Origin: Pleodorina starrii
Lineage: Eukaryota; Chlorophyta; Chlorophyceae; Chlamydomonadales; Volvocaceae
Direction of reading: 5' to 3'
Assembly (NCBI GenBank): GCA_030267565.1
Contig: BRXU01000007.1
Location: forward strand, 992,001 to 1,056,000
Length of the DNA: 64,000 nucleotides
Both the position numbers and the translations under genes were made by a program. A model generated the notes under the pieces. It did no database searches, had not been told where the DNA came from, and was given only the letters and a program-made list of their open reading frames with translations. Positions within the stretch are counted from its first letter, which is position 1. The number at the start of each line of letters is the position of its first letter. Below are positions 34,309 to 46,641 of this stretch, in pieces.

Positions 34309-37300
34309 TCACATAGGCAGGAGGTCGTCCCCGAGCTGCTCGTTTCCCCAGTCGTCCGTATCCTTGCCGGCCATGTGCTCCTTCACAAGCATCTTCTTGC
34401 CGCGGTTCTGCGACGGAGGGGAGAGAGAGGGTCGGGGTCGGGGTTGGGGGGAGTTTGGAAGGGAGGAAAGGCGGATGGATGGATGGGTGGATGGATGCAG
34501 AAGAAACACCATCGGTGGTGGTGGGTGGGTAGGTAAGTAGGTAGATGGGTGGGTGATCAAGACGAAACGCAGCAACGGAGGCGCTGGTAGGCTGGGGGGG
34601 GCGCAGTACAGCGGTGTCAACACGCGGTGGGGGAGAGAGGCTCTCTCGGGTAGTTCAAAGTACCCTCCCTGCCTCCCTCCCTGCCTGCCTGCCTCCCTCC
34701 CCACCCCTTCCGTAGAGGGCACCCACCTGCGCCGCAACCGCGGAGGTGCCCAGGTCGTCGTCCATGCCGCCCATGCCGCCCATGCCAGCCATGCCGCCGG
34801 CGGGCGCGGGCGCGGGCGCCGCTGATGCGGCGGCGGATGCCATCGTTGCGTCCGGAACCGCAGCCTGTGCGGTTAGGTGGGGGACAGCGGAGGGCAGCGG
34901 CAGCGGCAGGATCAAAGACATCAGCGGCAGTAGCAGCGGAAGCACGGTAAGAGTACAGGGTAGAACAGCGCTGGAGAGTACAGGGTAGAACGCCAGAGGG
35001 CTGGCGTCTGCTGGATTGGAAGCCGCCCTTGGCAGTAGCAGTAGCACCAGTGGCAGCAGCAGCGGGCCCCGGTTCCCACTCCGCCCCCCCTTACCCCCAT
35101 TTTACCCCCGTCGCAGCGCAGTGCAGCGCACCTTCTCCGCCTTCTTCAGCTTGGTCATGAACTCGCCCGCCTCCTGCCGCCGCCCCAGCTCCGAGCACAG
35201 GTGCACCAGGTAGCGCAGGCACTCGACGTTGTCCGGGTGAGCCGCGTGGATCTGCTTGTACTTGGCCAGTGCGCCCGGCAGGTTGTTGGTGCGCCGGTAG
35301 CAGGAGGCCACCATCAGAGCCCACTTGACCTCCTGTGTGGCCGTTGGCGGGTGCAGCCGTAGGCGGGCGGGGGCGAGTCAGTGAGCGCCGGGTCGGTGGG
35401 CCAGTGCCCGGCCTGGCCCCACTCCCGGCCCCTCGCCGGCGCCTCCCGTCCCACGCTGCTCCCGCCTTCTTTCCTGCCGCACCCTACCCCCACCTCTTCC
35501 CGACACCTCCCTCCGCCCCTCCGCCCCCACCTGTGGCTGGATCTTTGACGCCAGGTCGAAGAAGGGCATTGCCTTCTCGTACACCTCGCTCTTGACGTGG
35601 TAGGCCCCAAGCCAGGAGATGACGTCCATGTTGACCGGGTACACGCGGTGGGACTCCTGAGGGCGGACATGGGAGGGGGAGGGGATGGAGAGGGTGGGGG
35701 TAGCGGGTAGCGGGGTTAGGTTGGGGGTCAGCGGTGGTGGAAGTGCAGCAGGCGGTAGCGCGGCCGGCACGGCACGGCGCGGCGTCAACGTCCCCCTACC
35801 CATCCCCTCCCTATACCTGGTGGCCTCCCTTCCCCTCCCTCCCCCTCCCCTCCCTCCCCCTCCCCTTCCCTCCCCCTTCCTCTCCCTCCCCCTCCCCCCA
35901 CCTGGTAGTAGTGCAGCGCCTTGGCCTCGTCATCGAAGCGCGCGTGTATGGCCCCCAGCCGGGACAGCACCCCCGGGTCGTTGGGCACCAGACTGGTCAG
36001 CATCTCAAACCACTTGACGGCGTTCTTAAAGTCACCCATCATGTCGTACGTCGTGGCGATCTGGTGGATCACCTGTACGACAGACGGGGGTGGGCGGGGG
36101 AGGGAGGGCAAGGGTGGGAGGGGGGTTGCGGGGGTGTCGGGGCGAGGCTTACGGGGTGGGTAGTGGGTCGCGTGGGCTGATGTCCAGGTGCGAGTAGGGC
36201 GAGCGAGGGAGCGAGGTCTCAGGCGCTGCCGCGATACCCTGTCCGATCCGTGCCTCGCCCCGCCCCGCCCATTCCATCCTATCCCACCACCGCCATCACA
36301 ACGCCAACGGCAGGTCAGTCGGAGCCACGACTAGGACCAGGACGAGACCCCCGCGGCGCCTGCCCCTGCCACGCCCCCTCGTCCGTCCGCTGACGCAGCC
36401 CTCCCACTCCCACCCCCACCCACCCAATCCTTCCACCCCCTCATTACAACCTCCCCCTCCTCCCCTCCCTCCCTTCTCCTCCCCTCCCTTCCCCTCCCCA
36501 TCCCTCCCCTTCTCTTCGTGTCCCCCACCTCGACGTTATCGGGCACCATGTTGTGCAGCTTCTTGAACGCCGCCAGAGCGTACTGCAGTTCGTTGAGCCG
36601 TTGCGACACCAGGCCCAGATTGAAAATGGCCTCCACGCAGTAGGGGTCGATGCCGGCCGCCTCGTTGAACAGGCTGCGGGCGCCCTCCAGGTCACCGCGC
36701 TCCACCAGCACGCAGCCCTTGTTCACGTACGCGCGGGCGTTGTACCTGCAGGCGGGGTGAGTGGGTGTGTGACGATGTGCATGTGGGTGTGTGGGGGTGT
36801 GTGTGAGGGCGTGTGTGTGAGGGCGTGTGAGGGCGTGTGTGTGTGTGTGTGTGTCTTTGGGGGAAGGGGCGAGTTGTGAGAGGAGGTTTGAGGTGGGGGT
36901 GTGGCGCTGCCCTTGGCCCCCCCTACTTCACCCCTGCTTTTCCTCCCCTGCTTCATCCCCCCTCCTCAGGTAATATCCTCAGGTAACTGCGTTGCGTTCC
37001 CTCGTCCCGGGCCGTTCTAATTACCCCCTCCCCGCTTAACCCTCCCACACCGCCCCCGCCGCCCCCCCCGCCCCCCTGTCTCCCCCCCTTCACCTGTCGC
37101 TCTTGAGCGCCATCTCCGAGTACTTGTCCGCCTGATCCGTGTCCCCCTCCAGGTAATACAGGAAGGCCAGATTGGTGGCGGCGCGGGCCTTGACGCGGGG
37201 CTCCTTCTTCTCAAACTCCTGAGGAGGAGGAGGAGGAGGAGGAGGAGGAGGGGACCGCAGGCAACACCCCGTAGTGCGGGAGCTCGCTACCCACACGCAG

Positions 37301-40300
37301 GCCCAGGAGGGCAGGGCCTGCCCGCCCCTGCCCCCCCCCCCGCTGCACGCGCACGCGCGTAGCCCACGGCCTCCGACTTCCGGCTCTGGCCCCACGCCGC
37401 CGGCTCAGCCCTTCCGCGTTCAGTCCAGCGTTCCCTCCAGACCGCCCCGCCTCGCCCCGTCTCGCATCCATTTCCGTCATCGCGCCCCCGGCTTCCCCTT
37501 TATTTCACCCCGCCGGCCTCGCCGCCCCGCCCCGCCCCTGTGCCCCCCACCCCTCCCCTGCACCGCACCTTGAACACCCCCACCGCCTTGTCGAACTGTT
37601 TGTGGCCCATGAACCGAGTGGCCTTGGCCAGCTCAACCTGGGGAGGGGAGGGAGAAGGGGGGTAAAAAGAAGATACCGCAGCGGAGACGGAGACGGGGAG
37701 GGGGAAGAAGGGGAGGGAGGGGATAATACTTATCGACGTACCTGTGCCAGTACGACAGGGCATGGGTTTGCTCGCATCGCCTCCGTCCCTTCGCTGCGGC
37801 ATCTTCTTCATCCCCCCTTCCCACCGCCACCACCACCCAAACCACACACACCCGCCCTGGTCCCCCACCTCGTTGGCCAGCTTGGTGTATCCCGCCTCCC
37901 GCAGCTGCTCGCAGCACCACTGGAAGCCGCCCTCGAAGCCGTTGGCGCGGTCCACCTTCTCGCTGATCAGCTGGGCGGCCTTGACGATGAGCCTGGGGAG
38001 GGGGGTTATCCACGTATATGCCGCAGCCCGGGGGAGGGGAGGGGAAGGGGAGGGGAGGGGAGGGGGGAAGGAGGAGTTGGGTTGAGCACAGGAGGCGGGA
38101 GCGGGCATGGAGGAGAAAGGGAAGAAGGGGATGAAGGGGTACACGAGAACAGGTCAGGTCAGGTAGGCAAGGCAGGGAGGGACGGGGCGGGAAGGCGGGC
38201 AGCCAAAGCATGCGGCTAGCTGACCCAGCCACCCACTAACCGACCCCCTCCCCCGCATGCCTGCACCGCCGCCGGTGTGCCCCCTGGGCCCCACCCCTTC
38301 TTTCCATGTGAGGCCCGAACCAACGGGCCTTCCCCCAAACCAGCGCCCCCCGGGTCCCACAGCGTTGCGTTCTCTCATCCCGGGCCGTTTTCTTTTACCC
38401 CCCGGGTCGCACCGTGTGATGGTGTTGTTGCGCTTCCGCAGCTCCTCCTTGAGCCCATCGTCCGCCACCACCGCCTGAGAGGTTGAATGGGGTTAGGGTG
38501 GGGTGGGGCGAGGTGGGGTGGGGCGGGGCGGGGCGGGTGGGTATGCGGGAATAACAGGTCAAAGAGGAAAGCTGGGGTGGGTTGAAAGCAAACGGGGATC
38601 GGGTCGAGCAGCCAGGAGGAGCTTGGGCTCCCTCCCCACAATCTGTACCTTGTTTATTACCTCCTCCAATCTGATTCCTCCTCCACCCGGTCCCGGTCCC
38701 CGTCCCCTCGTGGTTGGGCTCATTCCCCGCCGACCCACGGGTCACCAGCCCGGCACCCAGCCCCCCCACCTGCATCTCGTCCTCGTCGTTGAGCACGTCG
38801 TCGTCATCGTCGTCCATCTCGTGCGGCGGGCTCACCTGCACACACACACATGCATACACACGCACACACATACGTGTGTGGCAGTGGCAGCGGCAGCGGC
38901 GCGTCAGCACCCTGACACCGCATGTCTGTCTTCGTAGGAGCCGAGACGCGGCGGGGCGCACAGAGAACGTACGCTGCCTCTCACTGCGGCGCTGGCGCTG
39001 GCACTGGCGCTGGCTCGGCCTCCACCGTGGGTCGTCACCTCACCTCACCTCACTCTCGCCCCCCTCCCCCCGTCCCTCTCGCCGACCGCTCAGCCGCGAC
39101 CCACCTCGGAAACCCCTCTAACCCCCGGTCACCCGCACACAGAAACCCAACCCCCGCCCGCGCCCCCTCAGTTTCGTGGCTGCGGTTCTTCACCCTTTGT
39201 CAACGCCCCCTGCCCGCACCTCCTCCCCACCTTGCTCCTCACATCCCCCTGTTTCCCACCTCCCCCTCCACATCCACGCGCCCCCCCTCCCCATACGTAC
39301 CTTGAGCAGCTTCTGGAATGCGGTCTTCATGCCCTCCCGGTCGCTCAGTGCGTAGTTGCACATCACCAGGTTGTAACCCGTCTGAGGGGGGACCAGGGGT
39401 GGGGGTGGGGGTGGGACAGAGAGCGGTAGGGGGCGAGAGGGCGTATAAGAAAGAAGCCGAGTAAAGCGATCAGCCAGAGGGAACTGGAAACCGGGCGAGG
39501 CGACGGGGAGGGGGGGAGGGAGACAAGGGTGGTAAGGACACCGTTTGGGGTGGCGTGGAGGGGGAGGGTGCGGGGAAGGGGGGGCGGGCGCGCGTGTGAT
39601 CTTACGCTGCGGCGGCGGATGGTTAGAGGCGGGGAGAGGGGGCACACCGCGGCGAAGGGCGGGGTGGGGGCGACACAGCGACACGCAGAGCGCCGGTTGC
39701 GGCACCGCACCCACCGCACCAGCGCGCGGCGACGGTGCGCGCCCTTCCCTTTCTTACACTTGGTCTGCTTCCTATAGCCCCAGGCCCCCAGACCCACCTT
39801 ACCCCGTCTTTCGCGTCCCGACAGCGCCCCACCCCACCCCACCCCACCTCACCCCACCCGCACCCTCACCCCCAGTCTCGTCTTTATTACCCGCCCCCAG
39901 CCCCAGCCCCCAGCCCCACCTGGTGGTCTGGCACGTTGTCCATGACAGTGGCGAACGACTGCAGCGCATCCGGGTACTGCCCCAGCCGCACGAACGCCAA
40001 CCCGATGTTGCGCATGATCTTGAACCGAACCTGAGCGGGCGGGCGGCGGGGGAAGAAAGACGGCAAGGCCGGGGCAACGGCGTGGGGCCGAGGTGGGCAG
40101 CGGCGGCGGCGCGGCGTGCACCGGCACTGGCGACACGTGATAGATGAGGCGGTGGCAGGCCTCACTCAATTTCCCCCCCCCCCCGCCTGGCCTCCCTCCC
40201 GCTGCTGCCTCACCTCCTTGGCCGTCGCCGCGATCTGGTCCAGCGCCATGCGGTACATCTTGATGGCGGTGGGGTACTTCTTCTGCTCCAGGTAGATGTT

Positions 40301-43300
40301 GCCCATGTTGACACGCAGCCAGCCAGACTGGGGGTAGTCCTTGTTGCGAACGATGGCTGTTGGGGCGGGGGGAAGGGGGAAGGTGACATGCGGGCGGGAA
40401 GTTTGAGTTGGTGGTGGGGCGGGTGGGGAGTGGTGGTGGGGCCCTTACCCCCCCTCCCCCCAGCACACACGCACAAAACCCACCACCACCGCCACCAGCA
40501 TGGTCTCGTTCACGGGCGTCAGCCTACACGTGGTCGCCTTCCTTGCAGCGCCGCGCCACGGCCCCTCTGCCCTGCGCTGCCCTGCGGCTGCGCCCTCCCC
40601 CCACTCCCCCCACCCGCAGTGACTCATGTTATATAATGGAGCATATCACTCCCTGACCCCCCACCCTAGCCCCCAATCGACCCACCCTGGTACAGGTTGA
40701 GCGCCTCGTTATAGTTCTTGTTCATGTGGTACATGTGGGCCAGGTTGAAATCTATCGCGTACATGAGCTCCAAGTTGATCTGAACGAGCGAGCGAGCGAG
40801 CGAGCGCGCCGAAGGGCAAGAGTTCATGAGAACTTAGGGTTAGAAAGCGACAATTTAACATTAAACAATGGGAGGGGGGGCGGGGTAATAAACCCGGCTT
40901 GGGGCGCAGCGCCCCAATGTATGGGGAGGGCGGGCAACAGTATGCATGCATGCCGCGGCGCGACCCATGACGGCTCCCACTGACCCGTGGGTCGGCCGAC
41001 GGGCCGCCCAGCCCCTTTGTCCACTCCCACTCTTATCATCACTCCCACCTGCTCCGCCATGTTGTGCTGCTGCCGGAACCGGCAGAGCTTGCGCTCGTTC
41101 TTCTTGGCCTCCATCGCGTGCTCCAGGGCTGCGCGGGGGAGAGGGTCCGGGGAAGGGGAGCGGGGGACAAAATTGGGGGAAAAACCGCAGCGAGGGGGGA
41201 GGCGGGGGTTATGAAGGGGAAGGGGTGGGAGTTATGAGGGGGTGGGGGTATGAGGTGCGTTGTGGGTGTGAGGAAAGGGCCCCAGGCAGACGCGAGCGGC
41301 TGCGAAATCCCCGGAGCGGTGGAGGTTAGAGACGAGGCATGTGGCACGTCGGGTAGGCACTAGGCAGGCTGTGTGGCTCCCCCCGCCCTCCCCCCGCCCC
41401 CGCGCAGGGTCGACGACGCAACCTGGGTCGGCGACCCGAGTTGGCCAGTTGATCCCCCGGCACCGCCTGCCGCCCTGCGCCGCAGCCCCCTTCGCCTGCG
41501 GCGCGCAGCCCAGCGGAACCCATGGCACCATTCGGCTCAGCGGCCCTTCTTCACCAACCGGCTCCGCCGCCGTGCAGAGCCCACCCCGCGTGTCTGCCCT
41601 TGCAGCCGTGCCTGCCTTTGCCCTTCCTAACATGACGCATTTCCCTTCAAACCCAAATCCTCCTTCCACACCATGGCCCGGCGGCCACCGAGCTGAGGCG
41701 GCCCGGATGGATGCGGCCTCGCGGGGCCCCAACGCGACCGTTGCTGCTGCGGCGCCCCAACACCACACCAAACCCTGTAACACCGGAGGCAGTGGCGGGA
41801 GCTGCCCGCTTCCCTGAGCAGGCACGCGCGCCAGCGCAGGCCACCTAAACGGAGCCAGCCCCTACCCGCCCCAACCCCAACCCCAAGACCCGGTGCCCAG
41901 GGCCGCGTCCGGCGGGACAGAATCCCGGTGTTCTGTGTCCACAGGGCCCTGGGCGCAGAGCGCGCCGGCCGCTCGCTGACTCGGAGCCGTGGCCAAGGGC
42001 CGTGGCTCGGACACAAGCACGCGCGGCCAGCGGGCGGACAGATCGGCACCAAACGACTGCGGGCTCCGTGGCAAGGCAGGCCCCGTCGGCCTACGCCCCT
42101 TGCGGCGGTGCAGCGCAGTCGCCTAGAGGCGCCGCTAGACCGGATGGCTGTCAGGGCCCGCCACCCGGCCCAGTGGCGGCCCTGGGCGGCTGCCAGGCCA
42201 GCCTGTGGTGCCATGGTTGGTCGTCCCTGGCTGGTCGGGAGCCACACGGCCCCAAGAGGCCCCACAGCAGCTGCACCGAGCCGCCACATGCCCGCGCCGG
42301 TACCGGAACCTGCCGGCGCTCCGCGCGCGTGGCCGCGCCCCCGTGTACACCGCACGTGTCATTGCGCGCACCAGCGGCTGGCCTCCGCCGCCGCCTCCGC
42401 CGCTCGCCAGGATGCCGAGGTGGAAGGTGTGGTGTCATCCAGCGGCCGCACCGGCTGCTGATCCGCGGATTCCGAGGGCTGACTGCCCCCCACATCCCCG
42501 ATGCCGTAGCATGGTGCCATGCGGCAAGGGTAGTACAGCATACACCCGTGCCCCTGGTTCCTCCTGCAGCGTCTACCTCGTCGGGGTCCGTCCGCAAACG
42601 CCGTCTCCATCCCTCCGCTGCGGTATCTCTTTCCTACCGCGTCGAGGCCTCCGGCTGCGCCCGCCCGCGCCGCTCACCCGAGTTCATGTCCCCTTTGACG
42701 CAGTCCGCGGCGCTCTTCTCCAGCAGCTCGTGCACCGTCTTTTCGAGGCTGCGCGCTTGCTCCTCCGGCGTCACTTCGCCCTTGCGAGCCGCCAAGATGG
42801 TGCCGCCCCCCGTGGCGCCCAGCGTGGTCCCCATGGAGCGGTTCAGGGGGTCAAACTTCTTGTTGGGCGCGGACGTGAAGCCCGCGCCCCTGTTGGAGGT
42901 CATCGGGCGCGCCATGCTGGGGTCCTGCATGGCCGTGCCTCCGCGCATGGCCGTGCCAGGCACGAAGCTCTTCATGGCTGTGCCGGGCGGTCCCATCATG
43001 GCTGCAAGGCGGTGGGAAATTCGGGTGCGTGTCGGTGGTGGGCTCGCCGGGAAGGGGCGCACGACAGCGAGGTGGGAGGGCGGATTTCGCTTACCGGTTC
43101 CCGGTGGCGGTGCATCTGACCCGAGAGCTTTGAACGCAGCGCCTCCGGAGCCCTGCAGCGTAGGCAAACCCGAACGGTGGCGACATGCGCATCGAAAGTG
43201 CTGGGCCCGCGGCTGAGGCTGTCGTTGCGTACCGCAAGAGGATTGGATTGCTCATCGTATCCTCCGTAAAGATCATCGTCCTGCGCGACGAACAGCCGGC

Positions 43301-43367
43301 TTTAAGTGTCTGCCGGTGTTTTGTTGCGACCTGCCTTCCACCCCACCTCCGCGGTCGCGTAACTCAT
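34309..43367 (-). CDS. IFT88: IFT88, intraflagellar transport complex B TPR protein
   Basis: Twenty exons (minus strand): 43367-43347, 43280-43233, 43152-43095, 43001-42678, 41128-41049, 40779-40686, 40356-40214, 40030-39920, 39381-39301, 38835-38770, 38474-38413, 37992-37869, 37637-37569, 37218-37094, 36745-36529, 36072-35902, 35656-35531, 35332-35132, 34864-34727, 34407-34309; 785 residues, about the length of C. reinhardtii IFT88. The N-terminus has the family signature DDDLYGGYDEQSNPL and repeated GTAM-type motifs. TPRs span about 178-320 and 404-707 (NMGNIYLEQKKYPTAI, NLGLVSQRLNELQYAL, WLGAYHVKSEVYEKAM), separated by an acidic linker, and the end is the conserved GDDLLPM. IFT88 is a core IFT-B1 subunit carrying cargo along the axoneme; loss blocks cilium assembly. 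Exon 18 could start three bases later (optional Glu). The start lies in a 7-codon first exon. Confidence 0.95.
37219..37253. repeat. (GAG)n microsatellite next to IFT88 exon 14
   Basis: On the transcribed strand this is a CTC run ending in CTCAG, so the triplet repeat itself forms the pyrimidine tract of the acceptor before exon 14. Confidence 0.9.
40784..40808. repeat. (GAGC)n microsatellite in IFT88 intron 5
   Basis: Tetranucleotide run of GAGC units beginning just upstream (transcript sense) of exon 6. Confidence 0.85.
41129..42677 (-). other. Intron 4 of IFT88, unusually long (1.55 kb)
   Basis: All other IFT88 introns are about 70-620 bp. This one is GC-rich, holds several ORFs over 200 residues with Arg/Pro/Gly-rich composition on both strands, and shows no donor/acceptor pattern for an internal exon in frame. 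I see no terminal repeats or recognisable transposon protein. It may contain a degraded insertion or a nested non-coding element. Confidence 0.5.
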
Positions 43368-44066
43368 GGCTGTTTACGTACTATTATTATTATATGTACA
43401 GGGTGAAAATAGCAGAGATAATTTAGTCAATTAACCGGGCGCAGGGTCTACGCAGTTCTAATATACTGAAATTGGGTGCAGCCGTCCCACGCTGTAGAAC
43501 TAAATCATAAAGCGTTGTCTTCTGCAAGTATGCAAGGCGTCGAACCGCAAGGCATGTTCAACTTCGGGCTGAACGAACAAACGGAAGTACGACACGACTA
43601 GTCTTTGTGCATTTTGCGACTTGTGTGTTGCGTTCGATTGCGGCAAAACCGCTTCAGGATCAATAATCTCGTGTTGTATACTCTGCACCATCGCTACTGA
43701 CACGAGCTTGGCGTCAGCTGGAAGTCGCTTTCCAGGCTACTGCCCCCAGCTTGGAACTAAAGAAAGTGCGAAACCCAGTGCAGCTGCACCTCTTGACGCA
43801 AGCCCCTTCGTCTTGGCATCCTTCGGCGTGAGCAGCACAGCGGCAGTCCCGCCGGTTCGGTCCCGCGGGTTCACGCCTAGAAGTGCTCGTTCCGCCGCCC
43901 CGGCCCTCAAAGTCGCGCCTCCTCCATCGTGTGGAGCTTGCGGACTCAGCGCCTGCGAGCAAGAAGCAATCGGAGAGGCCCAAGCTGCCGTAAACCCCTT
44001 CGTGGCAGTCCTCAAAGCCGCGCCTGCTTGCGCCCTGGGCCCCTTACTCCTGCCGCTGCGCTCGAA
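43368..44066. promoter_or_regulatory. Divergent promoter shared by IFT88 (-) and DNAAF6 (+)
   Basis: Only 699 bp lie between the IFT88 start at 43367 and the DNAAF6 start at 44067. The region next to IFT88 is AT-rich (43380-43510) with an ATT repeat, typical of core promoters here. Both genes make ciliary proteins, so co-induction after deflagellation from this region is likely. I did not find a full match to the volvocine tub-box; a partial GCTCGAA overlaps the DNAAF6 start. Confidence 0.55.
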
Positions 44067-46142
44067 ATGGACACCTTCAGCTTCGCTGCTGAGTTTCACG
44101 CCCTGTCAGACCTGATCAAAGACCCAGATGGAGCAGTGAGTACGCACAGCCCGCGCATTCGCTGCACCGCGAATGTTCGCCACCGCTGTGAACGAGTTGG
44201 TTTATAAGGCACCCAAGGACCGCTGTGTGTTTGTTGACCGCCGGGCGCTCAACCCCAGCCCCAGCAGCGTCGCTCAATGCGCCCAGAGGTCCCTTTCGGC
44301 CGTGTCACGGCTGCGCACGCATGCCTATGTGTGCTCGCAGGAGGCCGCCGCGCCGCCGCCCGGCTCCGTGTCCCGCCCCACGCCCGGCTCCATCGGCCCC
44401 AAGGAGCTCCTAGACGTCAAGGTGCCGGCGCCCAAGGGTGAGAACTACCCAGCCTCATATGCACGCATGTATGGCCGCCACTGCCCGCTCTGCCTGCTTT
44501 CCCGCCTGCCTGCCTGCCTTGCTGGGGCGGGGCCGAGGATGGTCTGCCCTAGCAAGTACGGACTGGACCGCCCCGCCTGCCTGCCTGCCTGCCCGGGGCC
44601 GGCCGGCTGACTGACTGTCTGGCTGTAAGCCCCAACCACCGTCGCCTCCATGCCACCGTTGCGGTCTCATCCTCTTTGCGGTCTCAGCTCGGCACGATCC
44701 CAAGGAGATCTGGCGGGAGGATGAGCTGGAGGATGCGGTGGAGGACGACTACGACGACGACCGCCAGGTGCCCAGGTGCGGCTGGTCCTGGCCAGCTGGC
44801 TGGGTGGGTGCGAGCGGGTGGGAAGAATGGGGCGTTGCATAAACCCGCGTCGCGAGTGGAAGCCGAAAAAAGTTCGTGGCTCGCAGCTGCGCGCGCGAGT
44901 TGCAAGCCTGTGCTTGCGCAGAGGCGCAATGCAGGCCCAGGGAAAGGGATGGAGCCTTGCGGCTCCGAGCCGGCTGTGCTCGACCCACTCGCCCACGAGG
45001 CAGAGGCAGGATGTACCGGGGTATCGCATACCGTATACGTGCGTAGAGGTGGGAGACGGAACCTTTGCCTGCGGGCTAGGTCACTTCAGCACCTGCACCC
45101 CCGTCCGCCTGCCGCTGCCCTGCACACACACCCACGTACCCCGGCCCCCTGCGAGCAGCTACGAGTTCCTGTACAAGCAGTCTGTGGACACCGCCGACAA
45201 CTTTCTGGGCATGGGCGGCAAGGACCCCTCCTCCACCAGCTGCGAAGACCTGGTGGTGCGGGTGGAGCTGCCGGAAGCTGCCAGCGCAGCGGGTGAGACT
45301 GTGAGGAGGGGGCGGGAGCGGTGCCGCTGCTGGGTGTCGCAAGCGGGGGGTGTTGGGGGTGCAGCGGGCAATGTAGGGCGCGGGCGAGCGCGGGAGTTGA
45401 CGGCCGGCTGCGGGTTTGCTGCTGCGGGTACTGATGCGAGCAGCGGACTGGGCGGACAGGTAGACCGACCAGGCGGTTGTCAGGCCGCAATGCTGGCCTG
45501 GACCTACGCAGATGCAGCTGCCGTAACGCTGCCGTATGTGTGTCGTACAGAGCTGGATCTGGATGTCAAGGACACCTACCTGAAACTCAGCTCGCCGCAC
45601 TAGTGAGTGGGGCCGGGGCCGCTACAGGGGGACTGGGGCCAGGGCGCCGCGCTAGCGAGTGGGAGCTGCCCTTGGGGGCAGTGGGGTCGGTTCGCCGCAC
45701 TGGTGGGTGGGAAACTGGCAGTGCGGTTTCCTGGGACCCGGGGCTTCCTAGCCCTCGGACCGCGGTCGCTGGCAGGCGCGCCTTAGCTCTTCATAGCCTC
45801 TTCGCTCCGTTGCGTTTGTCGGTAACACCTTGGAAGCTGCTTGGCTGGCAGCTGTTGTGCATTTAGGGCCCGTGACTTCTATCGCGGCGGAGGTCGGGAA
45901 TGTGCTGGGAACTCGATTGCCCACGGCTGGGATGATGGCCTGCGATGTCGCTTGGGCCGTTTCGCTCGCGTAACTCCGTCCTTCCCCCGCTGCCCCCGCC
46001 CGCGCTCTTCGTGACCCGCCGCAGCAAGCTATCGATACACCTGCCGCACAAAGTGGATGGCGAGCGGGGCAAGGCAAAGTGGGACGCGAGCAAGAAGGTG
46101 CTTTCAATCACGCTGAGAATTGTGAGAGAGGATCCCTTTTAG
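44067..46142 (+). CDS. DNAAF6: DNAAF6/PIH1D3 (Chlamydomonas TWI1-like) axonemal dynein assembly factor
   Basis: Six exons: 44067-44135, 44341-44437, 44688-44775, 45159-45292, 45551-45602, 46025-46142; 162 residues. After an N-terminal stretch (MDTFSFAAEF) and a Pro-rich segment come the family landmarks in order: IWREDEL with an acidic run, YEFLYKQSVDTADNFLGM, KDPSSTSCEDLVVRVELPE, LDLDVKDTYLKL and KLSIHLPHKVDGERGKAKWD, ending in VLSITLRIVRE. This is the PIH/alpha-crystallin-like half of PIH1D3. Known members work in the cytoplasm with HSP90 and R2TP-type complexes to pre-assemble inner and outer dynein arms; loss causes immotile cilia. The protein is shorter than human DNAAF6 (about 214 residues), the difference being N-terminal. 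It is divergent to IFT88. Confidence 0.9.
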
Positions 46143-46641
46143 AAATGGTTTGAGTTAGCCACAGGTCGTGGTGCCGCAAGTATAGGAAGTTTACTGTAGG
46201 GCTGTTGTGGAGGCGTCTGAGGCGGCCTGCCTGTCGCAGCAGTTGTTTACTTCTGCTGCAAATGTTGCAGAGGTGTGCGCCTTGTTGGAATTGGGTTTAT
46301 TCTGTCATCATCCGACGTCACATCTCGGTCGTACGCCGGCTGCCGTACGAAAACTGACCAGAAATGCACGTCAGCGTTTCATGTGGTCGTTGAACACCTC
46401 CGGTCCACATATCTCTTGACTTTTGCAGACCGTCATCATATAATCCAGTGGTGTATTTTGTCTTCTAATTTCCAAGAAGGCGTAGAGTTCACGCACTGCT
46501 TGCAAATGGACACGCTCGGCAATTCTCGGGAGGAGGGGCTGCGAAGGTGTGATACCTTGCTGGGCCCGTTTGGGTCTGTTGAGAGCATGAATTGCTGTGC
46601 GCCTGTGGTGGTCCTTGCTGCAACTGCAAGTTGCGCAGCCA
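46143..46641 (+). other. 3' UTR of DNAAF6 and upstream region of the next gene
   Basis: About 500 bp with reduced GC and no codon bias. It must hold both the DNAAF6 3' end and the start region of the four-exon gene. An in-frame ATG at 46507 opens a short ORF but cannot be joined in phase to exon 2 of that gene. Confidence 0.4.

Noticed and set aside
41627..43216. Long ORFs on both strands in and around IFT88 intron 4
   Set aside because: They overlap IFT88 exon 4 in the wrong frame or lie in the intron; Arg/Pro/Gly-rich with no domain.
44058..44069. Tub-box motif at the DNAAF6 start
   Set aside because: Only the GCTCGAA core matches and it overlaps the start codon, so it cannot act as an upstream element.
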